Part shown: positions 1-7,386 of the stretch, piece after piece
Layout of the letters: every line of letters begins with the position of its first letter
Numbering within the stretch: the first letter of the stretch is position 1
Source of the DNA: IDS-8 sp964491485
GTDB taxonomy: Bacteria; Pseudomonadota; Gammaproteobacteria; Steroidobacterales; Woeseiaceae
Direction: 5' to 3'
Assembly (NCBI GenBank): GCA_964491485.1
Contig: CAZBGV010000053.1
Coordinates: 1-20,873 of the forward strand
DNA length: 20,873 bases
Translations under genes and position numbers: made by a program
Notes under the pieces: model-generated
What the model saw: the letters and a program-made list of their open reading frames with translations, nothing else
Databases searched by the model: none
Told to the model about the DNA's origin: nothing

Positions 1-734
1 GGCGTATCGATGAAGGTCGCGAAGCGGCGATAGAGGTCCGCGAAATACTCCGGCCGCATGTTGCCGCCGCAGCCCCAGGTTTCGTTGCCGACGCCGATGA
101 ACGGAAGCTGCCACGGCTCGTCGCGGCCGTTCGCGCGCCGCATCCTGGTGAGCGTCGAATCGACGTTCGCCGTGATGTACTCCACCCACTCCGCCATCTC
201 CCGCGGAGTACCGCTGCCGACGTTCGCCGCGACGTACGCATCCGCGCCGAGCAGCTCGGAGTAGTTCAGGAACTCATGCGTGCCGAACGCGTTCGTCTCC
301 GGCACGTAACCCCAGGTCGTGTTGATGCGCAGCGGCCGCTCGTCACGAGGGCCGATGCCGTCACGCCAGTGATACTTGTCGGCGAAGCAGCCGCCGGGCC
401 AGCGGATCACCGGGATGTGCAGCGCCTTCAGCGCCGCGAGGACGTCGTTGCGGTAGCCGTCCGTGTTCGGGATGTCGGAATCCTCGCCGACCCAGATGCC
501 CTCGTAGATGTCGCGCCCGAGGTGCTCGGCGAACTGGCCGTAGATGTTCTTGTCGATCACGGGGCCGGGCCGGTCGGCATGCACGGTGACGGACGCCTCG
601 ATGTCCTGGGCCTGCACCGTACCGCCCAGGAGGAGCAGCAGCACCGTAGGAGCCCGCCATGCGGGCGACCTGAAAATGCGTTGAAGCCACGTCGGGTCGC
701 CCGCACGGCGGGCTCCTGCGGGAGCGTTTCTCAT
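1..734 (-). CDS. GH51 alpha-L-arabinofuranosidase, exported, 3' part outside window
   Basis: The first 244 residues of a glycoside hydrolase family 51 enzyme, which removes terminal alpha-L-arabinofuranosyl groups from arabinan, arabinoxylan or arabinogalactan. The C-terminal half lies beyond position 1. Family signs are NIYGQFAEHLGRDIYEGIW (about 63-81), RWPGGCFADKYHWRDGIGP (111-129) and FIGVGNETWGCGGN (212-225), where Glu218 of GNE is the expected acid/base. The ATG at 734 is supported by AGGAGA overlapping the stop codon of the gene before it, 8 nt upstream. The N-terminus is odd: about 29 Arg- and Ala-rich residues precede the hydrophobic stretch TVLLLLLGGTVQAQ (30-43), and most of them are encoded by two inverted REP-like palindromes. 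A signal peptide ending near VQA-Q is likely, so the enzyme should act in the periplasm or outside. It is the last operon gene visible here and would feed L-arabinose to the symporter and oxidative pathway. Family call is firm; exact polymer substrate is unknown. Confidence 0.93.
   Translation of the reverse strand, partial: MRNAPAGARRAGDPTWLQRIFRSPAWRAPTVLLLLLGGTVQAQDIEASVTVHADRPGPVIDKNIYGQFAEHLGRDIYEGIWVGEDSDIPNTDGYRNDVLAALKALHIPVIRWPGGCFADKYHWRDGIGPRDERPLRINTTWGYVPETNAFGTHEFLNYSELLGADAYVAANVGSGTPREMAEWVEYITANVDSTLTRMRRANGRDEPWQLPFIGVGNETWGCGGNMRPEYFADLYRRFATFIDT
644..721. repeat. Inverted pair of GTAG-type REP palindromes inside the GH51 coding region
   Basis: Arm 1 (644-670, + strand) reads CCGTAGGAG, then stem GCCCGC, loop CAT, stem GCGGGC, then GACC. 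Arm 2 (695-721) is the same element on the other strand with a CGT loop (as read on the minus strand), separated by 24 bp. The GTAG ends point outward. The same palindrome recurs at 20561-20834. Both arms fall within codons 5-30 of the GH51 gene and keep its frame open. REP elements with a GTAG head (SMAG in Stenotrophomonas) are a known class usually found between genes. Confidence 0.9.
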
Positions 735-741
735 CGGTCGT

Positions 742-747
742 TCTCCT
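742..747 (-). promoter_or_regulatory. Ribosome binding site of the GH51 gene
   Basis: AGGAGA on the minus strand, 7 to 8 nt before the ATG at 734 and overlapping the TAG stop (748-746) of the L-arabinose dehydrogenase gene. It decides the start: translation begins before the REP pair, so the repeats are translated. The arrangement also suggests translational coupling. Confidence 0.75.
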
Positions 748-1672
748 ATTCCACGAAGGGGGCGACGGTCGTGCGGCGGGCGCAGAGGAAAGCGTCCGCC
801 ACGAGGCGGAACGGCTCGACGTCGGCGTCGATGCCGCTTTCGCGGACGAGCGCCGCGAATCGCTGGTACAACCTCGGGTATTCCTCGTCCGGCGCCTCGC
901 GCGGCGGCTCGTCGCCGACCGTGAGCACCGCGCCGCCCTTCGCGAGCAGCACCGGGCCGGCGTCGGTATCGATCGCGATGTCCCACGCCGGCGCGCCGGT
1001 TTTCAGGAAATCGAGCGAAGCGGTGACCGGCGCTCCCTGCTCGTCGACGAGCTCGAGCTCGCCCGCGATCGGCGCTTCGCAGTTCTCCGGGAAGGCGAGC
1101 TCGGCGCGCTGCAACACCAGCCGGTGCGGCAGGATGCTCGTGACGATGGACAAAGCGTTGATCGCCGGATCGAACACGCCGAGGCCGCCCGCCTGCCAGA
1201 TCCACGCCTGGCCCGGATGCCAGTAGCGCACGTCCTCTTTCCACGTGATCGTCACGCGGCGGACCTTGCGCTCGACGAGCAGGGCGCGTGCGGGCTCGAC
1301 GCCCGCGGCCTCGCGCGAATGCCAGGCGGCGAACAGCGCCCGGCCGTTGCGCCAGGCAAGCTCCTTCAATGCGTACACCTCGTTCAGCGTGGCTCCGGGC
1401 GGCTTCTCGAGCATGACGTGCAGCCCGCGCTGCAAGGCCGTGCGCGCGATGTCGAAGCGCGCCTGCGGGGGCGTGCACACCACGACGGCGTCGAGGTCCG
1501 GGTGCGAGTCGAGCAGCGCCTCGATGCTCCTGTAGCTCGGCACGCCCTCGAGCTCCTGGTGACGGCTGACACCGGCGACGAGCTCGTAACCTTCGTTCGC
1601 GGCGAGCGCCGGCACGTGCTGGTCGCGTGCGATCTTGCCGATTCCGATCAGGGCAATGCGGATGCGATCCAC
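746..1672 (-). CDS. L-arabinose 1-dehydrogenase, Gfo/Idh/MocA family
   Basis: A 308-residue NAD(P)-dependent sugar dehydrogenase expected to oxidise L-arabinose (probably also D-galactose) at C1 to the gamma-lactone. The N-terminal Rossmann segment IALIGIGKIARDQH (6-19) is followed by the EKPPGATL motif, whose Lys is the usual catalytic lysine of the family, and by WKEDVRYWHPGQAWIW and GGLGVFDPAINALSI. These stretches agree closely with what I recall of the Azospirillum brasilense L-arabinose 1-dehydrogenase, called AraA there; that symbol is left out because araA usually means the isomerase. The start is GTG at 1672, with GAGGAG lying 7 nt upstream and touching the TGA of the FAH gene, so the two are probably coupled. 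There is no signal peptide, so it is cytoplasmic. Substrate preference between L-arabinose and D-galactose cannot be settled from sequence, but the arabinofuranosidases alongside favour L-arabinose. Confidence 0.9.
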   Translation of the reverse strand: MDRIRIALIGIGKIARDQHVPALAANEGYELVAGVSRHQELEGVPSYRSIEALLDSHPDLDAVVVCTPPQARFDIARTALQRGLHVMLEKPPGATLNEVYALKELAWRNGRALFAAWHSREAAGVEPARALLVERKVRRVTITWKEDVRYWHPGQAWIWQAGGLGVFDPAINALSIVTSILPHRLVLQRAELAFPENCEAPIAGELELVDEQGAPVTASLDFLKTGAPAWDIAIDTDAGPVLLAKGGAVLTVGDEPPREAPDEEYPRLYQRFAALVRESGIDADVEPFRLVADAFLCARRTTVAPFVE

Positions 1673-1682
1673 TACGCTCTCC

Positions 1683-2669
1683 TCACAGCGGGCGCACGGC
1701 GACCGGCGGCCACACCTCGCCGGCCAGCGGATTCACGAGCTTGAGCGCAAACGGCGGCGCCTCGATCTCGAATACGTCGCCCGCCCGCGTGCGCACGCCG
1801 TCCGCGAACGACAGCGTCGCCGTGCCGAAGAAGTGCACGTGCACGTCGCCGGGTCTCCTGAACTGGCGGTACTTGAAATGATGGTGCTCGAGGTTGGCGA
1901 TCGAGTGCGACATGTTCGCTTCACCGGTCCAGAACGGCTTCTCCCACAGCGTCTCGCCCTGGCGAAGGATACGGCTCGTGCCGCGGATATCGTCGGGAAT
2001 GGCCGCGAGCAGCTCGGGCCCGAGCGCCGCGGTGCGCAGCTTGGAATGCGCGAGCCACAGGTAGTTGTGCCGCTCGGTCACGTGATCCGAGAACTCGTTC
2101 GCGAGGCAGAAGCCGAGCCGGCGGGGCACGCCTTCGTCGTCGACGAGATAGATGCCGGCGAGCTCCGGCTCCTCGCTGCCGTCCTCGGCGAAATCCGGCA
2201 GCACCAGCGGCGCGCCCGTGCCCGCGACACAGGAGCCGTCGCCCTTGTAGAACCATTCCGGCTGCACGCCGGTTCGGCCTGCCGCCGGCTTCCCGCCCTC
2301 GACCCCCATGCGGAACATGCGCAGCGAGTCGGTCGGCTGCTCGCCCGCGGCCTCGCGGTGCATGCGGTCGCGCGTCTCGGCGGAGCCGAGGTGCGTGAGT
2401 CCCGTGCCGGAAAGCAGCAGGTGCGCGGGATCGGGGTGATCGATCGGCGCGAGCAGGCGCCTCTCGCGGGCAGCGAGCTCGAGATCGACGGGCTCGGGCG
2501 AGAGGTGCCGGCGCACGCACTCCTCGAGCGTCGAGCGCTCGGCGAGCGCCGCGCGGGCGAGCTCGTATACCGATGCGATGCCGTCGACGGACCGCGGGCC
2601 CTGCCCGAGATCGGCGGCAACGCGCCGCCGCCCGTCCGCGTCCTCGAGCTGCACCAGCCGCACGGCCAC
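1683..2669 (-). CDS. FAH-family 2-keto-3-deoxy-L-arabonate dehydratase candidate (AraD1-like)
   Basis: A 328-residue fumarylacetoacetate hydrolase superfamily protein. The C-terminal domain carries the expected metal and active-site pattern: EEPELAGIYLV (Glu167 and Glu169), the Asp of ANEFSDHVTE (195) and Lys210 of SKLRTAALGPEL. FAH-family enzymes such as Caulobacter XylX and Sulfolobus KdaD dehydrate 2-keto-3-deoxypentonates to alpha-ketoglutarate semialdehyde. The gene before it encodes the dehydrogenase for that semialdehyde, so dehydratase is the best guess. The alternative is a 2,4-diketo-3-deoxypentonate hydrolase giving pyruvate and glycolate; no partner 4-dehydrogenase is seen here. 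The chosen start is GTG 2669, sharing one base with the preceding TAG stop. A second GTG at 2663 would give an N-terminus beginning MRLVQ, a plausible family start. Starts further upstream would run into the dehydrogenase gene. Confidence 0.85.
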   Translation of the reverse strand: MAVRLVQLEDADGRRRVAADLGQGPRSVDGIASVYELARAALAERSTLEECVRRHLSPEPVDLELAARERRLLAPIDHPDPAHLLLSGTGLTHLGSAETRDRMHREAAGEQPTDSLRMFRMGVEGGKPAAGRTGVQPEWFYKGDGSCVAGTGAPLVLPDFAEDGSEEPELAGIYLVDDEGVPRRLGFCLANEFSDHVTERHNYLWLAHSKLRTAALGPELLAAIPDDIRGTSRILRQGETLWEKPFWTGEANMSHSIANLEHHHFKYRQFRRPGDVHVHFFGTATLSFADGVRTRAGDVFEIEAPPFALKLVNPLAGEVWPPVAVRPL

Positions 2670-4243
2670 TAGTCCGTGCGCCAGGCGCCGTCGACGCGGC
2701 GCGGGCGTGCGGGGGCGCCGTCGCGAAGCTCCGGCGGGAGCAGCGCGTCCGGCAGGTCCTGGTAGCACACGGGCCTCAGGAATCGCTCGATGGCGAGCGT
2801 GCCGACCGATGTGCTGCGGCCGTCGGAGGTCGCGGGGAACGGACCGCCGTGCACCATCGCGTGCGAGACCTCGACGCCGGTCGGCCAGCCGTTCGCGATG
2901 ATCCGTCCCGCCTTCAGCTCGAGCAGCGGGAGGAGCCGGGCGGCCAGCGCCTGGTCGTCGTCCGCGAGGTGCAGCGTTGCCGTGAGCTGCCCTTCGAGCG
3001 ACCCGGCCACGGCCGCGAGCTCGTCCTCGTCGCGGCAGCGCACGACGAGGGACGCGGCGCCGAACACCTCGTCCATGAGCGAACGGTCCGCGAGCAGGTC
3101 TGCGCCGTCCACCGAGAACAGCGCCGGGCGCCCGCAGCCCTGGCCGGCGGGTTCGCCGCCTTCGGCCAGCAGGCGGACGCGTGCGTGCCCGCGCAGCCGG
3201 GCGACGCCTGCCTCGTACGCGGCGTGGATGCCCGCGGTCAGCATGACCGCCGGTGCGACGCCGGCAAGCGCGTGCGAGGCCGCCCCGACGAAGCGCTCGA
3301 GCCCGGGCCCTTCGAGCGCCAGCACCAGGCCGGGATTCGTGCAGAACTGCCCGGCGCCCAGCGTCACGGAGGCGACATAGCCTTGCGCAATCGCTTCCGC
3401 GCGCGCCGCGAGTGCGCCGGGCAGCAGCAGCACCGGGTTGATGCTGCTCATCTCGGCATACACCGGGATCGGTTCCGGCCGCGCGTTCGCGATTTGCATG
3501 AGCGCGAGGCCGCCGCGCCGCGAGCCCGTGAAGCCTACCGCGCGAATGGCGGGATGCGCGACGAGCGTTGCGCCGACCTCGTTCGAATCGCCGTTCAGCA
3601 GCGAGAAGACGCCCTCGGGCATGCCGCAGTCCGCCGCGGCCCCGGCAATCGCCTGCGCCACGAGCTCGCCGGTGCCCGGGTGGGCGGGGTGACCCTTGGC
3701 GACGACCGGACAGCCGGCCGCGAGCGCCGCGGCGGTGTCACCGCCCGCGACCGAGAACGCAAGCGGGAAGTTGCTCGCGCCGAATACCGCCGCGGGTCCG
3801 AGCGGGACGCGCCGCTCGCGCAGATCCGGCCGCGGCAGCGGCTTGCGCTCCGGCAGCGCGTGATCGATGCGGATGCCGAGCCAGCCGCCCGCGCGCAGCT
3901 CTTCGGCGAACAGGCGGAGCTGGCCGGCGGTGCGGCCCCGCTCGCCGGTCAGCCGCTCGGCGGGCAGCGCTGATTCGGCGTGCGCGCGCTCGATGAGCTC
4001 GTCGCCGAGCGCGACGATGCCGTCCGCGATCGCTTCCAGGAAGCGCGCGCGCCGCTCCGGCGCGAGCGCCCGGTATGCGCCGAACCCCTCCGCGGCGAGC
4101 CGGCACGCGCGGTCGACTTCCGCCGTACCCGCGCTCGCGAACGGCGGCTCGAGCGGCTCGCCGGTCGCGGGCGCGACGGCGCGGAAGGTGGCCTGGGTGC
4201 GGACGCGGCTGGCGCCGATGAACAGCTCTCCCGATAAGGGCAT
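2669..4243 (-). CDS. Alpha-ketoglutarate semialdehyde (2,5-dioxovalerate) dehydrogenase
   Basis: A 524-residue aldehyde dehydrogenase that would oxidise alpha-ketoglutarate semialdehyde to alpha-ketoglutarate, the last step of non-phosphorylative pentose breakdown. Visible motifs are FGASNFPLAFSVAGGDTAAA (about 154-173, with Asn158), the nucleotide-binding GFTGSR (237-242), the general-base Glu264 in EMSSINPVLL and the nucleophile Cys301 in GAGQFCTNPGLV. The GAGQFCTNPG and AGGDTA stretches are typical of ketoglutarate semialdehyde dehydrogenases. The start at 4243 (MPLSGELF) is chosen over a longer frame to 4267 because AGGAGG lies 6 nt upstream of it. It is the first gene of the leftward operon; its stop overlaps the start of the FAH gene. 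An operator-like site and a TATAAT box lie about 50 bp upstream. Cytoplasmic. Confidence 0.93.
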   Translation of the reverse strand: MPLSGELFIGASRVRTQATFRAVAPATGEPLEPPFASAGTAEVDRACRLAAEGFGAYRALAPERRARFLEAIADGIVALGDELIERAHAESALPAERLTGERGRTAGQLRLFAEELRAGGWLGIRIDHALPERKPLPRPDLRERRVPLGPAAVFGASNFPLAFSVAGGDTAAALAAGCPVVAKGHPAHPGTGELVAQAIAGAAADCGMPEGVFSLLNGDSNEVGATLVAHPAIRAVGFTGSRRGGLALMQIANARPEPIPVYAEMSSINPVLLLPGALAARAEAIAQGYVASVTLGAGQFCTNPGLVLALEGPGLERFVGAASHALAGVAPAVMLTAGIHAAYEAGVARLRGHARVRLLAEGGEPAGQGCGRPALFSVDGADLLADRSLMDEVFGAASLVVRCRDEDELAAVAGSLEGQLTATLHLADDDQALAARLLPLLELKAGRIIANGWPTGVEVSHAMVHGGPFPATSDGRSTSVGTLAIERFLRPVCYQDLPDALLPPELRDGAPARPRRVDGAWRTD

Positions 4244-4249
4244 TCGCGG

Positions 4250-4255
4250 CCTCCT
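4250..4255 (-). promoter_or_regulatory. Ribosome binding site of the semialdehyde dehydrogenase
   Basis: Perfect AGGAGG on the minus strand with a 6-nt spacer to the ATG at 4243. It fixes the start eight codons inside the longest open frame. Confidence 0.8.
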
Positions 4256-4296
4256 GCGGCGCAGCAAAATGGCGTGAACGGAATAACTCGGACATT

Positions 4297-4308
4297 ATTA
4301 TACGATCG
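4297..4308 (-). promoter_or_regulatory. Probable -10 box and overlapping GntR operator of the catabolic operon
   Basis: On the minus strand 4302-4297 reads TATAAT, a perfect -10 hexamer; the -35 region is poor. Transcription would start near 4290, leaving a leader of about 46 nt. On the plus strand the same bases read ATTATACGATCG, matching 8 of 12 positions of the ATTGTACGACAT site found at 7185 and (inverted) at 4420. A repressor bound here would cover the -10 box. The operator assignment is inference from the shared motif. Confidence 0.5.
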
Positions 4309-4419
4309 CGGCAGTAGCAAACCGGCGGCCCGAAAGCCGCCGGCCGACAGGGAGTTGCGGCTGCTGCGGGACAGTGCGCGGCCCGTCGCGCGCACGGCGA
4401 GGTGCGGGCGCTCCGGATA

Positions 4420-4431
4420 ATGTCGTACAAT
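4420..4431 (+). promoter_or_regulatory. Probable GntR operator upstream of the symporter gene
   Basis: ATGTCGTACAAT is the exact reverse complement of the 12-mer at 7185-7196. Its core TGT-cgt-ACA fits the GT-N3-AC inverted repeat known for FadR-subfamily GntR regulators. GATAAT (4416-4421) or TACAAT (4426-4431) could be the -10 box of the symporter promoter, so the site would overlap it. It lies 85 bp before the symporter start. Confidence 0.6.
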
Positions 4432-4516
4432 TTCGCCGGGGGCCGGGGCCTGCCAGGGGATCGGGGGCGGCGCGGCATCGCAAGCCAGGAAGAATAATCG
4501 GGGAGATGTCACGTCC

Positions 4517-6202
4517 ATGACCGGGTTCGACTGGTTCGTCATTTTTCTCTACTTCGTGCTGATCGGCTGGCTGGCCTGGTGGTATGGCCGCAAGCAGAAG
4601 GACAGCGTCGATTACTTCCTCGCCGGCCGGAACGCCGGTTTCATCGCGGTCGGCGCCTCGATCTTCACCTCCAACATCGGCTCGGAGCACATCGTCGGCC
4701 TCGCGGGTCAGGGCACCGCCACCGGCATGGCGATGGCGCACTGGGAGCTGCACGCCTGGATCCTGATCCTGCTCGCCGGGCTGTTCGTCCCCTTCTACTA
4801 CAAGGCGGGCGTGCAGACGATTCCGGAGTTCCTGGAGCGGCGCTTCAACGCGCACGCGCGCACGATCCTGTCCGTCGTCTCGCTCGTCGCCTACGTGTTC
4901 ACCAAGGTGAGCGTCACGGTCTACGCGGGCGCGATCGTTTTCCAGGCGCTCCTGCCGGACACCTTCGGGTCGCCGCAGAACGCATTCTGGGTGGGTGCGT
5001 TCACGACCGTCGTCATCACCGGCATCTACACGGTGTTCGGCGGCATGCGGGCCATCATGGCCACGGCGACGCCGCAGGCCGTCCTCATCCTCTTCGGCGC
5101 CGGCTACATCACGCTCACGGGCCTTGCAAAGCTCGGCGGCTGGGGCGAGCTCGTCGACACCGTGAGCGCCAACGCCGACCAGTTCGCCCTCTGGCGGCCC
5201 CTGGGCGACCCGGATTTTCCCTGGCTCGGCGTGCTGATCGCCTCGCCGATCGTCGGCATCTGGTACTGGTGCACGGACCAGTACATCGTGCAGCGCACGC
5301 TGTCGGCAAAGGACCTCACGACCGCCCGGCGCGGCGCCCTCTTCGGCGGCCTGCTGAAGGTGTGGCCGGTGCTGATCTTCCTGGTTCCGGGCCTGATCGG
5401 CTGGGCGCTGCACCAGAAAGGCGTGATCCAGCTGCCGATGCACACCGTGAACGGCGTGACCTCGATCAACGGCGACACGGTGTTCCCGACGCTCGTCTCC
5501 GCGCTGCTGCCCTCCGGGCTTCGCGGCCTCATCGTCGCCTGCCTGCTCGCGGCCCTGATGAGCTCGCTCGCCTCGCTGTTCAACTCGAGCGCCGCGCTGT
5601 TCACGGTCGACATCTACGAAAAGCTGCGGCCGGGGCAGTCCGAACGCCACCTCGTGACCGTCGGGCGTGTCGCGACCGCCATCGTCGTGGTGCTCGGCAT
5701 CGCCTGGATCCCGGTCATGCACGCGGTGTCCGGCGGCGGCCTCTACGTGTACCTGCAGTCCGTGCAGGGTTACCTCGCGCCGCCGATCACGGCGGTGTTC
5801 CTGCTCGGCGTGTTCTGGAAGCGCCTGAACGCGGCCGGCGCGGTGTGGGCGCTTGCCGGCGGCTTCATCCTCGGCATGCTCAAGCTGACCTGCCAGGTGC
5901 TGTTCGGAGCGGGCGAGGGCAAGATGCACGAGCCCGCGTTCCTCGCGGCCGTCGGCGATTTCAATTTCCTGTACGCGACCGGCGTGCTGTTCGTGCTGGC
6001 GGCGATCCTGATGATCGCGGGCTCGCTGGCCACCGCGCCGCCCCCGCCGGAGAAGGTCGACGGGCTGACCTATCGCTCGATCCGCGCGAAATACGGCGAC
6101 GAGATCCGCGCGAGCTGGGATACCGGCAACAAGATCCTGGCCGCGGTGATCCTGGTCCTGGTCATCGGGATGTACACGTATTTCAGCTTCTGGCTGAACT
6201 AG
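4517..6202 (+). CDS. Sodium/solute symporter family (SSS) sugar transporter
   Basis: A 561-residue inner-membrane protein of the sodium:solute symporter family (SGLT type, LeuT fold) with about 13-14 hydrophobic segments from residue 6 to the C-terminus. Family marks are DYFLAGRNAGFIAVGASIF after the first segment, GSEHIVGLAGQGTATGMAMA in the unwound first core helix, and SSLASLFNSSAALF (about 350-363), which corresponds to the Na2-site helix of Vibrio vSGLT. It is divergent from the arabinose catabolic operon and shares an operator-like site with it, so L-arabinose is the likely substrate; galactose or other sugars remain possible. The start at 4517 has GGGAG 11 nt upstream, a rather long spacer. 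The stop is followed by an inverted REP-like pair. Confidence 0.9.
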   Translation: MTGFDWFVIFLYFVLIGWLAWWYGRKQKDSVDYFLAGRNAGFIAVGASIFTSNIGSEHIVGLAGQGTATGMAMAHWELHAWILILLAGLFVPFYYKAGVQTIPEFLERRFNAHARTILSVVSLVAYVFTKVSVTVYAGAIVFQALLPDTFGSPQNAFWVGAFTTVVITGIYTVFGGMRAIMATATPQAVLILFGAGYITLTGLAKLGGWGELVDTVSANADQFALWRPLGDPDFPWLGVLIASPIVGIWYWCTDQYIVQRTLSAKDLTTARRGALFGGLLKVWPVLIFLVPGLIGWALHQKGVIQLPMHTVNGVTSINGDTVFPTLVSALLPSGLRGLIVACLLAALMSSLASLFNSSAALFTVDIYEKLRPGQSERHLVTVGRVATAIVVVLGIAWIPVMHAVSGGGLYVYLQSVQGYLAPPITAVFLLGVFWKRLNAAGAVWALAGGFILGMLKLTCQVLFGAGEGKMHEPAFLAAVGDFNFLYATGVLFVLAAILMIAGSLATAPPPPEKVDGLTYRSIRAKYGDEIRASWDTGNKILAAVILVLVIGMYTYFSFWLN

Positions 6203-6220
6203 AAAGCGCGCCCACCGCCG

Positions 6221-6294
6221 GTCGCGCGCAGTGCGCGCTCTTACGGCCCGAATCGCCGGTGGCGCTCCCTGTGGGAGCGCGCATCGCGCGCGAT
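6221..6294. repeat. Inverted REP-like pair between symporter and gntR
   Basis: Arm 1 (6221-6247) reads GTCGCGCGCAGTGCGCGCTCTTACGGC split at its loop near CAGT, and arm 2 (6269-6294) is its inverted relative with GTGGGAG, then a GCGCGC stem. The GTGG/GTAA ends face inward, opposite to the pairs inside genes. GCGCTCCC and GGGAGCGC (6262-6269 and 6273-6280) also form an 8-bp stem with a TGT loop, and ATCGCGCGCGAT (6283-6294) is a perfect palindrome. In the gap between two converging genes (symporter and gntR) it may stop transcription from both sides, though no T-run follows. Confidence 0.8.
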
Positions 6295-6334
6295 CAGGAT
6301 CGTCGAGGTATGCAGGCGCCGCTGCCGTGCGCGA

Positions 6335-7081
6335 TTACGGCGGTGGCGGCGGGCGGTCGGTCATGTCGAGCAGCGCGAGGTCGACCAGGTCTTCCATCGC
6401 CGCATGCGCGGCCTCGGCATTGCGCGCTTTCACCGCCTCGAACACGCGCTGGTGATCCGGCACCGGATCGCGCTGGAGCGGGTTCTCGCGCTGCTTGAAG
6501 ATCGTGGTCCAGGCGACCGCCGCGCCGACCCCCGAGATCATCGATGCGAGGAATGCGTTGCCGCTCGCCTGGATCAGCGCCGCGTGGAAATCCTGGTCGG
6601 CCTTCCGTCCCGCTTCGTTGGCCAGCGTGTGCGACGCCATCTCGTCGAGTGCGCGCGCCATCGCGTCGAGGTGCTCGTCGGTCCGCCGCCGGGCGGCGAG
6701 CGCGGCCGCGCGCGGCTCGACGATGTTGCGCAGCTCGAACAGGTCGACGAGCAGCTTGCGGTCCGGCTCGAATTCGAAGATCCACGACAGTACGTCGGGA
6801 TCGAGCAGGTGCCAGTTCTCCGGCTGGCTGACGCGGGTGCCGACCTTGGGCCGCGACTCGACCAGCCCTTTCGCCGCGAGGATGCGCACCGCCTCGCGGT
6901 ACGCACCGCGCGAGACCTGCAGCCGGTCGCTGGCCGACACCTCGCCGTTCAGGAGCTCACCGGGCTTGTAGCGGCCGGAGACGATCAGCACCCCGAGATC
7001 GCGGGCGATCGAGCCGTGCAGCCTGAGCGCCCGGCGGCGGGCGCGCGCGTCGTTCTTGCGGGACCAGGCGGGCGAGGCCAC
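6335..7081 (-). CDS. FadR-subfamily GntR transcriptional regulator
   Basis: A 248-residue regulator. Residues 20-85 form the winged helix-turn-helix, with the recognition segment SDRLQVSRGAYREAVRILAAKGLV and the wing RPKVGTRVS. Residues about 108-238 form an FCD ligand domain with FELRNIVEPRAAALAA, the metal-type D-x3-H (Asp162, His166) and DHQRVFEAV (His210). The last His usual near the end of FCD domains is not evident. Proteins of this type commonly respond to sugar acids or keto-sugar acids and repress their catabolic genes. The start is GTG at 7081, with AGGAG 8 nt upstream. Its position between the symporter and the GH127 gene, and the common 12-mer upstream of it, the symporter and the catabolic operon, suggest that it controls all of them and itself. 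The effector (perhaps 2-keto-3-deoxy-L-arabonate or arabonate) is a guess. The C-terminus ends in five prolines. Confidence 0.9.
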   Translation of the reverse strand: MASPAWSRKNDARARRRALRLHGSIARDLGVLIVSGRYKPGELLNGEVSASDRLQVSRGAYREAVRILAAKGLVESRPKVGTRVSQPENWHLLDPDVLSWIFEFEPDRKLLVDLFELRNIVEPRAAALAARRRTDEHLDAMARALDEMASHTLANEAGRKADQDFHAALIQASGNAFLASMISGVGAAVAWTTIFKQRENPLQRDPVPDHQRVFEAVKARNAEAAHAAMEDLVDLALLDMTDRPPPPP

Positions 7082-7386
7082 GTCAGGTGCTCCTGGGCGC
7101 TGGGGGCCGGTCTGAAGTCATTGATTCGCTGTCGTCTTCGCCGCTGCCCGCACGGGCGCGGACATCGGGTGGGCCTTCGGACCTATTGTACGACATAAGC
7201 CTTGCCGCGGTGGCTCGCCGGCCCCGCTCGCCTTGTCCGGGGCGGCGGCGCTGGCTACCATTCATTTGTCTGAGTAATTGCAGGGGCCCGTGATGCGCCA
7301 CCACCCGATGACGCGCGACCGGCGAATGGCCGACGCAGGGCCGGCTTCCACGTGCCTGCCCGACGCCGTCGCGAAGGGCGCCTGAC
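7082..7386. other. Divergent intergenic region between gntR and the GH127 gene
   Basis: A gene-free stretch of 305 bp. It holds the operator-like site at 7185-7196 and AT-richer patches (TATTGTACGACATAAG, and TTTGTCTGAGTAATTG around 7265-7280) that may be promoter parts. No convincing -35/-10 pair was found for either gene. No REP element or RNA gene was seen. Confidence 0.6.
7185..7196 (+). promoter_or_regulatory. Probable GntR operator between gntR and GH127 genes
   Basis: ATTGTACGACAT, reverse complement of the site at 4420-4431. Core TGT-acg-ACA (7187-7195) is a GT-N3-AC inverted repeat. It lies 104 bp before the gntR start; on that strand TACAAT could serve as the gntR -10 box, which would give autoregulation. 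Confidence 0.6.

Noticed and set aside
644..721. CRISPR-like reading of the palindromes, also for 20561-20834
   Set aside because: Too few copies, orientation switches, near-identical spacers and no cas genes; they fit REP elements.
1240..1255. TTCCACGTGAT, resembling the core of a ParB parS site
   Set aside because: It fits only the central bases of the parS palindrome (about 9 of 16) and lies inside the arabinose dehydrogenase gene; a similar CACGTG at 7349 is poorer still.
4506..4520. A four-codon upstream frame whose stop overlaps the symporter start (ATGA)
   Set aside because: No suitably spaced ribosome binding site for it; too short to support.
4298..5929. A 543-codon antisense frame across the symporter
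   Set aside because: His/Glu/Asp/Arg-rich translation without recognisable domain; the symporter reading is clear.
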